64,000 bases of DNA from Rehmannia glutinosa (taxonomy: Eukaryota; Streptophyta; Magnoliopsida; Lamiales; Orobanchaceae), in assembly GCA_016081115.2 (NCBI GenBank), contig CM071930.1, positions 31,635,641 to 31,699,640 on the forward strand, read 5' to 3'. The position numbers and the translations under genes are program-made. How positions within the stretch are numbered: the first letter of the stretch is position 1; each line of letters begins with the position of its first letter. The notes below the pieces were generated by a model. It searched no databases, had not been told where the DNA came from, and saw only the letters and a program-made list of their open reading frames with translations. Below, one piece after another: positions 47,096 to 58,347 of this stretch.

Positions 47096-50000
47096 TAAAT
47101 TTGTGATTAGTTTGTTGTTTTTGTTTTGTGTTTATTTGATACTCTTTTTCAGCCCAAATCGATACTCGGAGGAAGATGACAAAGTTGAGCCTTCTTTGAA
47201 ACTTGGTGTCTGCGAAGTGAAGTCGAAGTCATGGTTTTACAGCCTGTATTATGTTGATGAGTACTTGGCTTCTTCTGTAAGTTTTTATTGTCTTTCATGT
47301 TGTTTTTTGAATTGTCCCTTCTGTTTTTTGATTGTGTTTTATGTTCATTTTGCAGCATATTGATGTGCTTTTCTACTATTTGAGGAAGAAGTTCCTATAC
47401 GGGCATACTGCTGTGACATTCACGACGACTTATTTGTTTTTTTACCGGTGCATCCAAAGTATTTATAAGGAATATTGCCAAGTGAACAAAAGAAAGAAGA
47501 AACATTTTGATATGTCCATGATCAATGTCAATACCACAGTTGTGGACTATATCATGGGATATGATATAGCGTGCGGACGGCCATGGTCGGAAGTTGATCA
47601 CATCTTATTCCCCATACATTGCATTGATATGGAGCATTGGGTAATGGGACGGTTGAGCGTGTAGGAGAGAACCATCTATCTGTACAATTCGTTGAAGACG
47701 GATGATTCTATGAAAGTCGTTGCTGAAACTGTGAAAGCTTACATCTCTCTCCTTCCTAGGTTCCTGTCCTTGGTAGCCTTTTATGGTGTCCATCTCAATG
47801 TTGTTCTTGGCGAGGGTGCGTATTCGGTTATCCAGAATTACGCTCGCTTATGAAAGTCGTTGTTGCGAAAGACATTCCTTGCTGCGGAGACCAAAGCGTT
47901 TTTTCTATGTATTTTCGATTTGTTTTTCTTTTTTATTGTTTTTGTTTTTTTTGTTTTATATGGCTAACCTGTCTATTTTTACATTTCTTTTTGTAGTGAT
48001 TTGTGGGGTTTTTGTTGCCTGTTATCTTTGAGTATTTTGTTGCCGGAAGAAAATGGATCTTTGAGGCGTTTGGCGTAGAGAATGAGCGGTCAAGGTTTAG
48101 TCATTTGCTCTACAATCACGCGAAGCTGAAGCAACAAAACGACGACGAGGACGACAGCGACATTGAAATTCTGCCTTCACTCCCTAAGGATTGCAGGGAA
48201 TTGTTGTTACGAAAATCTTGATAATTTGTGTAACCACCTGAACAAATTTGTCTTAAGTTTGGTACTTTTAGTAGTATGGGATATTTGGTATTTATAATAG
48301 CTTTCCTTGGAGGATTTGGATTGTTTAGTGGCTGTTATGATTATCGATTAGATTTTGTTGGTTGTACGTTTTTGAACAATTTGAAGACGAGTTATGAGAT
48401 GTTTTTCAATTAATGTATTGATGTGCTTGGTTTGGGATTCAAATTATTGTGCGTTTTGTGTTACGTTTCTTATCGTTTCCATCTGGTAAATGGTTTTGTT
48501 GTGCAATAGAAACATATTTGAAATACATTCGAAACAAACATTTGTTTTTGTCATCTTATTGTAAGAAACATATTTGAAACAACATAGAAACAATTTACTT
48601 TTGATTTTCTATATGTGGAAGTTGTATCAATTACACGTATATTCGTAATAGTAATATTCTACTATGAGTCCTATTTTATTTTTGGTTGATTCCTACATGT
48701 TTTTCTATTATGACCAGGATCCCCACATCTACCACATTTGGTTTTGGTGCTTTTCTCCCAAGCTGCCTTGTGTCTTCTTTTCTTTGGCCTTCCAGATTTT
48801 GCCTTGACCTCCGGCGGTAGAATCTTCATTGTGTTGATTTCTTCTGGCAGGACCCAGGTACCTTCATGTGGGATTGGATACATTGTTTCCAAATAAGCCG
48901 CTTCCATTGTTTCCTTCATGTAGTATGCCGAGCAGTATTGGTACGGATCTGCATTCAAATCTTTTACTACCGCTAAAGCATGTGGGCAAGGAATTTCATC
49001 CATTTGAAACTTGTTGCATGTGCAAGTCCTTTTTTCTAGGTCCACAATAAATATTTTCTCAGCTTCTGTGACTTTCAAGATAAAGTCATTTGATCGCTTC
49101 TCTTGAAACATAAATGAAACATATGAGAAACATGTTTGAAATAATGGATCATCTGATGAAAGTTTGCATTAAATTACCCTTAAATTTAGTGAAATGGTGT
49201 AGTTTTTCCCCATATACTCTTCAGCTCTTTTTGTCATCCTTGTGAATGTTGATCTTGCTTCAATCTGATGTCTGCACATCCAATCTTGAACTAAAGATCT
49301 CAAGTATTCGAGCAAAGTTGTTACCGGTGAGGTCTCTCCCGGCTTTGTCATCCTTTGCACCGGTGATTCTGCGATGTTTGAAGTCATGACAAAGTATCGT
49401 TTGCCGACAAAGGTGGAGTCGTGTCCATTTCTCGTAGCCGATGTTGGACAAATAGGGTCTAATTCTGCTGTTTACGCTGTCAAGTGCAGACATTTGCTTT
49501 TGGAACTCTTCATTCGTGTATGCTTTTGTTGCTGCTATGAACGGGTCTCGTATTTCACTGTTTTTTCTTTTGAAGTTTGCCTTCAAATTGTTGAAGATGA
49601 TGACGTACGGCCGTAAAAGGCCTCGGGATATACATGATCGTTAAAATAATATACTTGTGAGATTTTTGTAAAGTGGAATATTTTTGAAACTATATGTGAA
49701 ACATGAAAGAAACATATAAGAAACAAACGTGAAACATCATATAAAGAAATATTTTACATTTTGTACCTCCTTTATTGATGTCTCGATACTCACGTGTCAT
49801 GCGAGACTATGCACATCCCTTTCTCGAGACCAAAGGTTTGTCTTATCTATGTGAAAAACCACACCGGCTCCCATCATTTTCAAAATCCACTACTGGAAAA
49901 GTCAATGGGAAAATGCTCCCATTGCCATCCTGTGTGCAGGCAGACAACAAAGCCCTCCCATAGCTTGCTTTCAGGAACGTACCGTCAACAACAATTACAG

Positions 50001-50517
50001 GCATGCAGTGCCTCCATCCTTTTATCGATGCACTGATAGCTATGAACAAGAACAGGAACGTGTCATCCTCCTTTCTTACTATTTCAGTGATCGATCTGGG
50101 ATTCGTTTCCTCCAACATGTACAAGTAAGCCGGTAGTTTCTGATAAGACTCATCCGGCCTTCCCCTTATTACCTCCAGCGCTTTCTCTTTCGATCTCCAC
50201 GCCTTTTTGTAGTCGAAACTTATTCCATGCTCGTCCTTCATGTCTCTAATTATATCTGTTGGCGTGTAGATTGTTTTGATGTTGTTGAGGTACTTTGATT
50301 CGATAAGGTCCCCAACTATTTTTGCCGTGGCGTGCCTATTGTCGTTCATCCTCTTATCCAGCGGACATGTGTGTGTTCTTTCGTGCTCTCTGTAACGACC
50401 CAATTTTATGAAATTAAAGTATTCTAAAATATTATTAAGAAAACATGAATTTATAAATTAAAGTGATGCCAATAATTATCAAAAATTTAATTGAGAATTT
50501 TTAATTTTAAGGAAAAA

Positions 50518-50518
<1 letters not shown>

Positions 50519-50569
<51 letters not shown>

Positions 50570-50570
50570 T
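50519..50570. repeat. (TAA)n microsatellite in gypsy LTR
   Basis: About 17 units in the left LTR against about 5 at the same place in the right LTR (53069-53086), so it has expanded or contracted since insertion. Confidence 0.95.
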
Positions 50571-51236
50571 ACAATTATAATTCTTCCAAATTAAATATCC
50601 AACAATTATCCCAAGCATAAATCGGGAAAAAAAATAAAGACATAAATCCAAAATTTAGTTCGATCATAAATATTTAAAATATAAATATAACATGATTTAT
50701 TCCACCATCCACAACATCATATCTCCAGCCGGATTCCTCAACCTGAAAGTCATGATAATGATAGGGGTGAGCTTCATCTCGCTCAGTAGGGATATATCTG
50801 TCAATATTTAATATAACATGAAAAGCATTCACATAATTACAACAGTAAATTCATTCATTTCCTCTTTTTCCTCTCGATGGCGGGTTCGCATATAGCATTC
50901 GGGTTCACCCCGAAGATACGTTTGATCCCGGACCCTTTTCATAGCCCCTAGCTTATATGAATTTATTTCCTCTTGACATATATTACAATAAATGAAGTAC
51001 AATCATGAAACATTAAATAAAGATAAATAACATAGGAATCCCTACCTTAATAATCACAGATACTCGATGTAGAAAAATTGAACGATAAAAGTCATAGTCC
51101 TCGATCCCTTCGTTTTCTATTGTAGAGAATTTAGAAAGTTGTGCAAAAATATATGTGGGCTAATCATGTATTTATAGGCAAATTTTTATTTTTATTTCTT
51201 TTTTTTAAAAAAAATCTAAATTAACCCCTAACCCAA

Positions 51237-52520
51237 TGTTAGTCCAAGTGGCTACGATAATCTAGAGGGGGGGTGAATAGATTATCTCGGTTTTTCAGAT
51301 TTTGCCCTCTTTTTCGAAAAATCAAGCAAAGATGAAATGCTAAGTGCGGAAAATAAATAGCACACTTCGATTTAAAGAGGTTCAACCCACCTAGGGCCTA
51401 ATCCTCTACCACCCCAGTATATCCGGGATGGATTTCAAAAAGGAAAAAAAAGATTTTATTAATTACAAAAATTAATAATACAACACCTTGAGGATTACCA
51501 CAACCCTCTTGCAACACCTTGAGGATTACCACAACCCTCTTACACCACCTTGAGGATTACCACAACCCTCTTACAACATCTTTGAAGATTACCACAACCT
51601 TCAAACACCTATCACCTAGATCACCCCAAGTGTATTCTTACCACAAGAATACTCACAAGGATGTCTTGTGTTGAATGATGACCAAAAATCAAGATTACAA
51701 CTCAATGATGAATGATACAATATGAGTACAAGTGTAATCATGAATTGAAAGCCTAGACCTCAAATTTGTGCAAGTGAAAGTGTTTGGGCTAATACAACAA
51801 GATATATGAAAGTGTTTGCTTGTTTGCTCTTTGCTTGTATAGAGTGTTATTTCTTGTTGCTTGAATGAAGCTTCTATTTATAGGAGAGGTCTTGGCTTTG
51901 ATTTTCAGACATAGGCTCCTCCTTGGGGAGTGATTTGCTGCAAAAGAAACCATTTAAAATCATCAATATAGCTGTTAGAAATCAATCCCTCAAAATAGGG
52001 AAAAGATGTCTGAAAATGCAACGGATAGTTTGCTGATAAAACAGGGGTGCGACCGGTCGCGCAGAGATAAGTTTGAAATTGAATTTCTGCGATTTTTACA
52101 CAGGGGGACGGTCAGAGGGGGTGGGACCGGTTGCCCTAGACCATGACCGGTTGGGGGTGTTTAAATATCGAAACAGAGAAGACAGACTTCAAGAGGGCAC
52201 TCCCAGGTACCGGTCGCCCAGGGGTCGACCGGTCGCCCTCACCGGTCGACCACCTGGTCGACCGGTCGCCCTCCCTCATTTTTTCTACGTCCATTTTTCT
52301 GTTTCAAAACTCAACTCAGGTACGGGTTGCCCTATAGGCGGGGTCGAACTGAAACAAATGTGTTGTCGATTCTTTATCGAAAATAAACTCCAAAAATACT
52401 CCGAAAAATAGTAAAAACATTTTAAATCGATCGGAAGTATTTAAACAACATTTAGGGACATTATTTTGGTTTAAAAACTCATTTGAACAAAATCATCAAA
52501 ATCATGATAAAAACATTTAT
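51237..52520 (-). mobile_element. SIRE-like copia solo LTR nested in gypsy LTR
   Basis: It starts TGTTAGTCCAAGTGGCTACG and follows the same pattern as the LTRs at 39482 and 45664 (ATAATCTAGAGG, AAAGAGGTTCAACCCACC, and the GGATTACCACAACC ladder at 51480-51600). It ends at AAAAACATTTAT, missing the last about 6 bases of the family end. It interrupts the gypsy left LTR; the uninterrupted text is seen in the right LTR near 53750. It is clearly more divergent from the 39482 LTR than that LTR is from its partner, so it is another subfamily. Confidence 0.88.
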
Positions 52521-54545
52521 CCCTAAACTAACCCCTAAACTAACTCCTAAATTAACCCTTACTATTTTTTTTAAGAAAAATTGGGATATTACATACTATC
52601 CCTCTTAATAAAATTTCGTCCTCGAAATTCGTTCACTCAATAAATTTTCGGAAACAAAAATATTTTTGTTTTACACGAGGAGTTCTTTGTTTAATATGAA
52701 AGTACAGATGCAATAATACTTTTAAAAATGACGACTTGAATTCATAAAATGTAATTCTAAAATATGATAATATAATATGACATTTTGAATAGCATGACAT
52801 AATAAATTGCATGCCTTGAGAAATCCGACGAGATATGATGGAGGTGGATGTTATTAGACTATTTTCTTTTAAAATTTGAAAAGAAACTTTTGTTTTTCCA
52901 AGTCTCTGAGTAATCGTAGTAGACTGCCTCCGATACCACTTGTAACGACCCAATTTTATGAAATTAAAATATTCTAAAATATTATTAAGAAAACACGAAT
53001 TTATAAATTAAAGTGATGCCAATAATTATCAAAAATTTAATTGAGAATTTTTAATTTTAAGGAAAAAATATAATAATAATAATAATTACAATTATAATTC
53101 TTCCAAATTTAATATCCAACAATTATCCCAAGCATAAATCGGGAAACAAAAATAAAGACATAAATCCAAAATTTAGTTCGATCATAAATATTTAAAATAT
53201 AAATATAACATGATTTATTCCACCATCCACAACATCATATCTCCAGCCGGATTCCTCAACCTGAAAGTCATGATAATGATAGGGGTGAGCTTCATCTCGC
53301 TCAATAGGGATATATCTGTCAATATTTAATATAACATGAAAAGCATTCACATAATTACAACAGTAAATTCATTCATTTCCTCTTTTTTCTCTGACTGGCC
53401 AGTTCCTGCATATAGCATTGCGGGTTCACCTCGAAGATACGTTTGATCCCGGACCCTTTTCATAGCCCCTAGCTTATATGAACTTATTTCCTCTTGACAT
53501 ATATTACAATAAATGAAGTACAATCATGAAACATTAAATAAAGACAAATAGCATAGAAATCCCTACCTTAATAATCACAGATACTCGATGTAGAAAAATG
53601 GAACGATAAAAGTCATAGTCCTAGATCCCTTCGTTTTCTATTGTAGAGAATTTAGAAAGTTGTGCAAAATATATGTGGGCTAATCATGTATTTATAGGCA
53701 AATTTTTATTTTTATTTCTATTTTTTTAAAAAAACCTAAATTAATCCCTAACCCAACCCCTAAACTAACCTATAAACTAACCCCTAAACTAACTCCTAAA
53801 TTAACCCTTACTATTTTTTTAAGAAAAATTGTCCCTCTCTTACTATGAATGTTGTTGTCCCTGATGTGGAAGATGCTTTCAAATGCCAATTGCAATTTTC
53901 ATCGATACAGTTTACGTAGTATTTCTGCTTGCCCGATCTCTTCACCTTATATTGGAAATGATGTTTCAACGCATAACAACTGAGCTGTTTGATAAATTCC
54001 TCCTTGGTGTTGTAGACATCTCTCTTTTGGAATTGTTCTTCAACATGTGTAATTTCTTGAATTTCCATTGTGTCTTCTTCTCCGACCACATTTCTGCTAA
54101 TGAGGTTTGCATAGTCGATGTAGTCAATCGCGTTTTTGCCCATATTTTCCTTCAGTGAGCTCTCTATAGACATGCTGCTCGTTCCTTCCGTTACATTATG
54201 ATGTGTTGTTATTTCCAAGCTCGGTTCGTTTCTTACTATGTCTATGCACAAAGGAAACTTTATCCAGTCCGTTTCTTTGCTTTTCACTTCCAGGTAGAAT
54301 TTGAGATTGTAATCACTTTCAATCTTTAATGGTGGCAGAGTCTCTGTCAATTTGTATCTAATCTGCATAGCTTCTACATCTTTTTTGTATTGAGTTTGTT
54401 GTTATAAGATTTCCCTTAGTGTGCTGAATGTGTTGTCCATTGGAATGAGTATTCCTATTATCTCAAAGTTCATATACTCTCTATTTTCTCCCCATTGTCC
54501 ATTGTGGTATACGACAGCTGGGATTTGCTCCATGCAACTGTGCAT

Positions 54546-55365
54546 TTCAATGAATAGTTGGCTAAGTGAAACATACAAGAAACATAAATGAAACATGTAT
54601 GAAACAATGTTTATGTACGCCAAGAAGCAATGTGATGTATTAGGCGAACGAAACAATTGTGAAACATAAAAGAAACATATGTGAAACAAGAAAGAAACAT
54701 ATGTGAAACAATCACGTAATAATATCTTTTGCATTGAGCTTTTTCCAGATTGACACGTTTTATTCGTAGATAATCACGAGAAGCAATCTTTGTAGAATTT
54801 TGGATCATAATTCGAACTAAATAAGCATTTTGAAGAACACAACTGCCAGGTTTTTGGATTTGCATGCAAAATTATTGATTCAATTCAATGTCAATCTCAG
54901 TCAATAAATATTGAATCCTAAATTTTTATCTGTAAAATCATGAAATATATCTAAACAATGTATTCTCAGAACAAGATAAACAGATCGCGTTGTGTTTACC
55001 TGTTTTGGTCTTCCTTCTTCCTCTTGATATTGAGCTTGAATTGTGATCTCGAACAGTCCAGTATTTTTCCCTCGATTTGTTTTCCTCGTATCGTGCGTTT
55101 CTTCTTTTTTCGTTAATATTTGGGATGGGAGGATTGTATTTTTGATCCAGAGATCTTGCTATGATCGATCACGAAGTGATTTTGGAGAGAAATCCGCACT
55201 TCGTGAAGACGCTAAAGAGTGATACTTTTGTCTGCAATTTACCAGAGCTGGTATATTTTGGGAAACAAGTGGGCCTAATCGGGTATTTTTGTGAAACAAC
55301 CGGGGGCGGGTGGGCATTGTGCAGGGATTGGGTATGAAAAATGGGGTATTCATGTCCTTTTTTCC
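54546..55365. other. MURA upstream region and right end of KI-MULE B
   Basis: This should hold the promoter and leader of the transposase gene. It contains several GTGAAACATA/GAAACATATG-type short repeats (54565-54715), similar to text scattered in the Ulp1 introns and near 49690. The terminal repeat ends at 55365. No further gene was recognised. Confidence 0.6.
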
Positions 55366-57797
55366 TATAATTTTAACAATATTCAAAATTAGCCCACCCC
55401 AAATTTAAGGTAAAATTCAAATACATCCCAAAGTCTAAATTCAATTTAAAAATCAAGAATGAAGAAAGTGAAAAATTTTGTGTTATCATGAGATTGATGC
55501 TATATTTAATATATTTGTTATTTTTGACTATTTTTGTGATCCTTATTTATCATTTGTACATTTATCATGTCATTACTTTTAAAATGTACCTAACTATTTG
55601 TATTGGTAATTTATTAGAATATCTATCTAAGTATCAAATATATTAAGGAAGTCGTATATTTTATAAGTTAATAGTCTAACGATCCTAACTAAATCAACTT
55701 AAATTGATTTTGCTTATTGTGTTTATCGTGTCGCACCATATTTTTCTCGTATTTTTAGTGCATCGTGTTTGAGTTTAAATAATTTTAGGCCCTTGATAAG
55801 GTCATTGTGTTGTGTTCGACTTGAGCTTATCGTGTCGAGTTGTTATTTATCGGGCCGACACGAGCAATTTGTCACCCCTAAGTGCCATCATCAAGAATGA
55901 AATTATAAAGTTATCTATTTTTTAGCTTTTTTATATTTATTTATGGGTTTCTTGTTATTTTGGCCCGGCCCGCCCCGCCCCACCCCGTGCCGCCCTCATT
56001 GTCATCCCTATATATAGATAATTTTCTTAGTGAAATTTTTATTTTTAAATTTCACCCTACTACTAATTCCCTGATCCGTACTGGTAGGTATCCAATCTTC
56101 CCATGAGAATCAATGTCCCTTAATAATTAAAGTTTCTTCTTCTTAGTAAGTAGTTTTTTGTTCCACGTGATGGTATTTCGTCCAAAAGATTTTGTTACGA
56201 TTCTCAGTTTTGCACTATATGCGTTGTAATGTTTGTGGTTGTGATTTGAATTTTATTTTGTTGCGCTCCTCAGTTTTGTACTATGTGCGTTGTGGTGTTT
56301 TGTTGTCTATGTTTTAGATCCGTATATTTTATGATTTTGAATATCTTAATTCGGTGAATAAAAATTGAAATAGCTAAAGAAAGAGATGGTGTGTTTTTCA
56401 ACTCCTTAACTGCAAAAAAGATATTTCGAACATGATAAATCATTTTAAATGTCAATGTTGAAAGATACTTCCTGTTGGCGCGTGGTAGGTTATCTCGTTA
56501 CAAGATTAAATAATATTCCACTGCCAAGAAAAAGGCGCTTTACGCCTATTCATTAAATATTTCTCCCACTGTCCATTAAAAATTCCACGATCAATTACTG
56601 GTAAAAGTATTCAATTATATTAAAGCAATTAAGCAAAGACCAGCAAGTCAGCACTAAGCAGCAAGACAGACTCCTTTTTTTCTCTCTTTCTATTCTCTCT
56701 TTTTCACACACACACACACACCAAAAAAAAAAAAAACAAATTAAACAAAATAAACTACCTGCTTTCCCGAAATCGCCGATGGATTTGTTGTTTTTGCCAT
56801 TTTTAATAATTTCCCTGCATATTTTAAACCCTTCAGCTAATGGCAAGGTCCCATTATTCGAGGAACCCAACCCCTTTCTTGTATTCTATATACATCTTCT
56901 TACCTCAATGCCCGCACCTCCTTTTCTTTTTTTCTATCTGTCTATACATAAAGTTTTGGTGTGTGTGTATGTGGGCTTTTGTGTGTATTCATCTTTTATC
57001 TCCTCTATATGTAGGGTTTTGTACAGTCACGTGAGCTTTGGTTTCTCATGAAACTCCACAGAGTTGAATTTCTGTGAGTTCTTTTATTGCAGTAACAATG
57101 CCCTATTCCTTAATCAGCCTTCTTGATTTTTGCCTGCTAATTTTATCTATCTCTGTGTATGTAAATATGTTTTAGTTTTTAGTATATGTAATCACTAGTG
57201 TTCGTGTTTTGTTCATGTTTGTGAAAGCATGTAGATTTAAAATTATGGGAAGCTCTAATTTTAATTTAATACTGTTCTTGTGTCGTTTGATTATTATTAT
57301 TCTTTTTTCTGTTGGTGAGTTTTATGTATAGGGCGTGTTAAGTGTATTATGATGTTTTTCTTTGTCAAAATAGTAATTTTTTTTAATAAAGGTCAGATAT
57401 TTTTTAGTGTAAATTACTCATCAGGGTTAATTAGTTTTTACACCTGATCACAAATTGTGATATGATACATGTTTATTAGGTGCACTTTGATCTGGAGATC
57501 AAGTTTCAGTTTTCCCTTGTATATTAAGGACGAAAAATAGTTTTTAATTTGCATCAACCTGTGATATCTTCCACTTCAAGTTTTATTTGTTTAGGTGTTC
57601 TGTTTATGTATAGTAGTGTGAAGGAACTTTCATTTATCCAATGTGCATAATATAAAATTTTATTCTTTTGTACTCCTGTTTGTTCTAAGACATCTGGAAT
57701 TTGGATTATATATCTATGGTATATCTTGATTCTTGATCTTTCATTTGTTCAAAAAGCCAACTTGATTTGATGTTGAAGTTTTTTTGTTATATTGGTT
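55366..57797. other. Intergenic DNA upstream of F-box gene
   Basis: No complete gene is seen. GGGCCGACACGAGCAATTTG followed by TCACCCCTA near 55850-55880 looks like the end of a hAT MITE. A C-rich run lies at 55962-55996. A (CA)n run lies at 56704-56722. The start of the F-box transcript (a 5' untranslated exon before the intron ending at about 58305) probably lies around 56640-57060, but I cannot fix it. Confidence 0.5.
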
Positions 57798-58042
57798 AGG
57801 GATAATAGTATTTTATCCGCCAAACTATCGCGAGTTTTGCACTTTGCTTACTAAACTTTTTGGAAATTTCTCTTTTGCATGTCTAACTTTGAACATTTTG
57901 CACTGGGAGCTGACTTTTGATTGGTTCAGGGGGTAAAGTACAATGAATCATATAGTTCAGAAGGCATTATATGTATTTTCAAAGTTCAGTGGACAAAGTG
58001 CAAAAAACGATCTAGTTTGGAGGGCAAACTGCAATTAACCCT
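57798..58042. mobile_element. Mutator-like MITE upstream of F-box gene
   Basis: The ends are imperfect inverted repeats of about 50 bp: AGGGATAATAGTATTTTATC and, on the other strand, AGGGTTAATTGCAGTTTGCC. Both continue into CCAAACTA and TTTTTGCACTTTG-like text. The flanks share ATTGGT (57791-57796 and 58043-58048), a probable eroded target duplication. It has no coding capacity and lies in the probable 5' intron or promoter of the F-box gene. Confidence 0.75.
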
Positions 58043-58125
58043 ATTGGTGATGATTGTCCGGATCTTCTATTCCGATGTTTTTAATTGCCAGTTGATTGTC
58101 ACTTGTACAATAATGACATCATTTT

Positions 58126-58165
58126 ACACGTGTGGTCATTTTATACACGTGGAATGATGACGTCA
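58126..58165. promoter_or_regulatory. G-box and CRE-like motif cluster
   Basis: ACACGTGT (58126-58133), ACACGTGG (58145-58152) and TGACGTCA (58158-58165) occur within 40 bp, about 200 bp before the F-box ATG. Such motifs bind plant bZIP factors (ABRE/G-box and TGACG types). It may instead belong to a MITE-related sequence. Function is inferred. Confidence 0.4.
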
Positions 58166-58347
58166 ATTTATACATGTGGCGTTCACATGGTAATCGAAAC
58201 ATCGGATAAAATCCGTATGTGGTTATGCGGTATCTAAACTTACCTGAGGATCCTATTGCTTATCTGATTGCCCTTTTATTTTTCTTTTCTCTCTTTTCGT
58301 TATTAGATGAAAATTTGGAGGATATTTGGCGGCGGAAGTGTTAAATA

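Larger units (their letters stand above)
36617..48221 (+). pseudogene. Ulp1-like (DUF1985 plus Ulp1 protease) transposon gene, copy B, broken
   Basis: Exons are approximately 36617-36890 (Lys-rich N-terminus; the start ATG is changed to ATA and frames are broken), 37053-37925 (DUF1985: EVDFQNQLVHSLLKRQVVH; Tyr-to-stop TAG at 37728), 38028-38327, 38469-38944 (acidic, frameshifted near 38500), 39047-39378, 47153-47276, 47356 to about 47905, and about 47997-48221. The Ulp1 segment keeps a His-Trp catalytic motif (DMEHWVMGRLSV, about 47631-47662) followed by a stop. The Cys box CGVFVACY (about 48004) is out of frame by one inserted base. The C-terminus ends DIEILPSLPKDCRELLLRKS. The DUF1985 exon uses a GC donor (37926) where copy A has GT. 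A 7.6-kb copia element fills one intron. It is inactive as it stands. Confidence 0.88.
50391..53834 (-). mobile_element. Short Ty3/gypsy-type LTR element in MURA exon
   Basis: A 5-bp target duplication CTCTC (50386-50390 and 53835-53839) flanks two LTRs, 50391-52593 (enlarged by a nested solo LTR) and 52941 to about 53834. On the minus strand the LTR begins TGTAATATCCC and ends GGGTCGTTACA. The internal part is only about 347 bp, with a primer site TGGTATCGGAGGC next to 52940 and a purine-rich tract TTTCGAGGACGAAATTTTAT leading to the other LTR, both as in Tekay/Del-type gypsy elements. No gag or pol remains. The last few bases of the right LTR are altered. A (AAT)n run lies in each LTR (50519-50570; shorter near 53070). 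Confidence 0.9.
48671..54545 (-). pseudogene. mudrA-like: MURA-type Mutator transposase, broken and insertion-split
   Basis: The likely start at 54545 (MHSCMEQIPAVVYHNGQWGE) is followed by an in-frame stop at about 54400, then a MuDR N-terminal domain (GKQKYYVNCIDENCNWHLKA near 53890). A gypsy element (50391-53834) splits codons here; the text resumes EHERTHTCPLDKR at 50392. The MULE transposase domain follows (MPVIVVDGTFLKASYGRALL near 49980), with a frameshift near 49850. The middle part lies at 49586-49170 in two further frames. The end at 49111-48671 holds the SWIM finger CTCNKFQMDEIPCPHAL and a CX2CX4HX4C knuckle (CGRCGDPGHNRKTC). All MURA domains are present in order, but the copy is dead. 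It converges on the Ulp1-like gene. Confidence 0.92.
36281..55365. mobile_element. Ulp1-carrying Mutator-like element (KI-MULE) B, end to end
   Basis: A perfect 9-bp target duplication TATAATTTT (36272-36280 and 55366-55374) brackets the element. The termini are degenerate inverted repeats: GAGGAAATTACACAAAATAC then CCTGATTTTTC at the left, and on the other strand GGAAAAAAGGACATGAATAC then CCCATTTTTC at the right. Inside are a Ulp1-like gene on plus and a MURA transposase on minus, converging with about 450 bp between stops. Two nested retroelements with their own target duplications account for about 11 kb, leaving a native element of about 8 kb. The layout matches the KI/Kaonashi group of plant MULEs that carry Ulp1-type genes. 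Both genes are broken. Confidence 0.92.

Noticed and set aside
56779..57051. Open frame of 90 residues beginning MDLLFLPFLIISLHILNPSA, as a possible secreted peptide
   Set aside because: A signal-like Leu-rich start, but the rest is Phe/Tyr/Ser-rich low-complexity text that fits an untranslated leader region; no homologue recognised.
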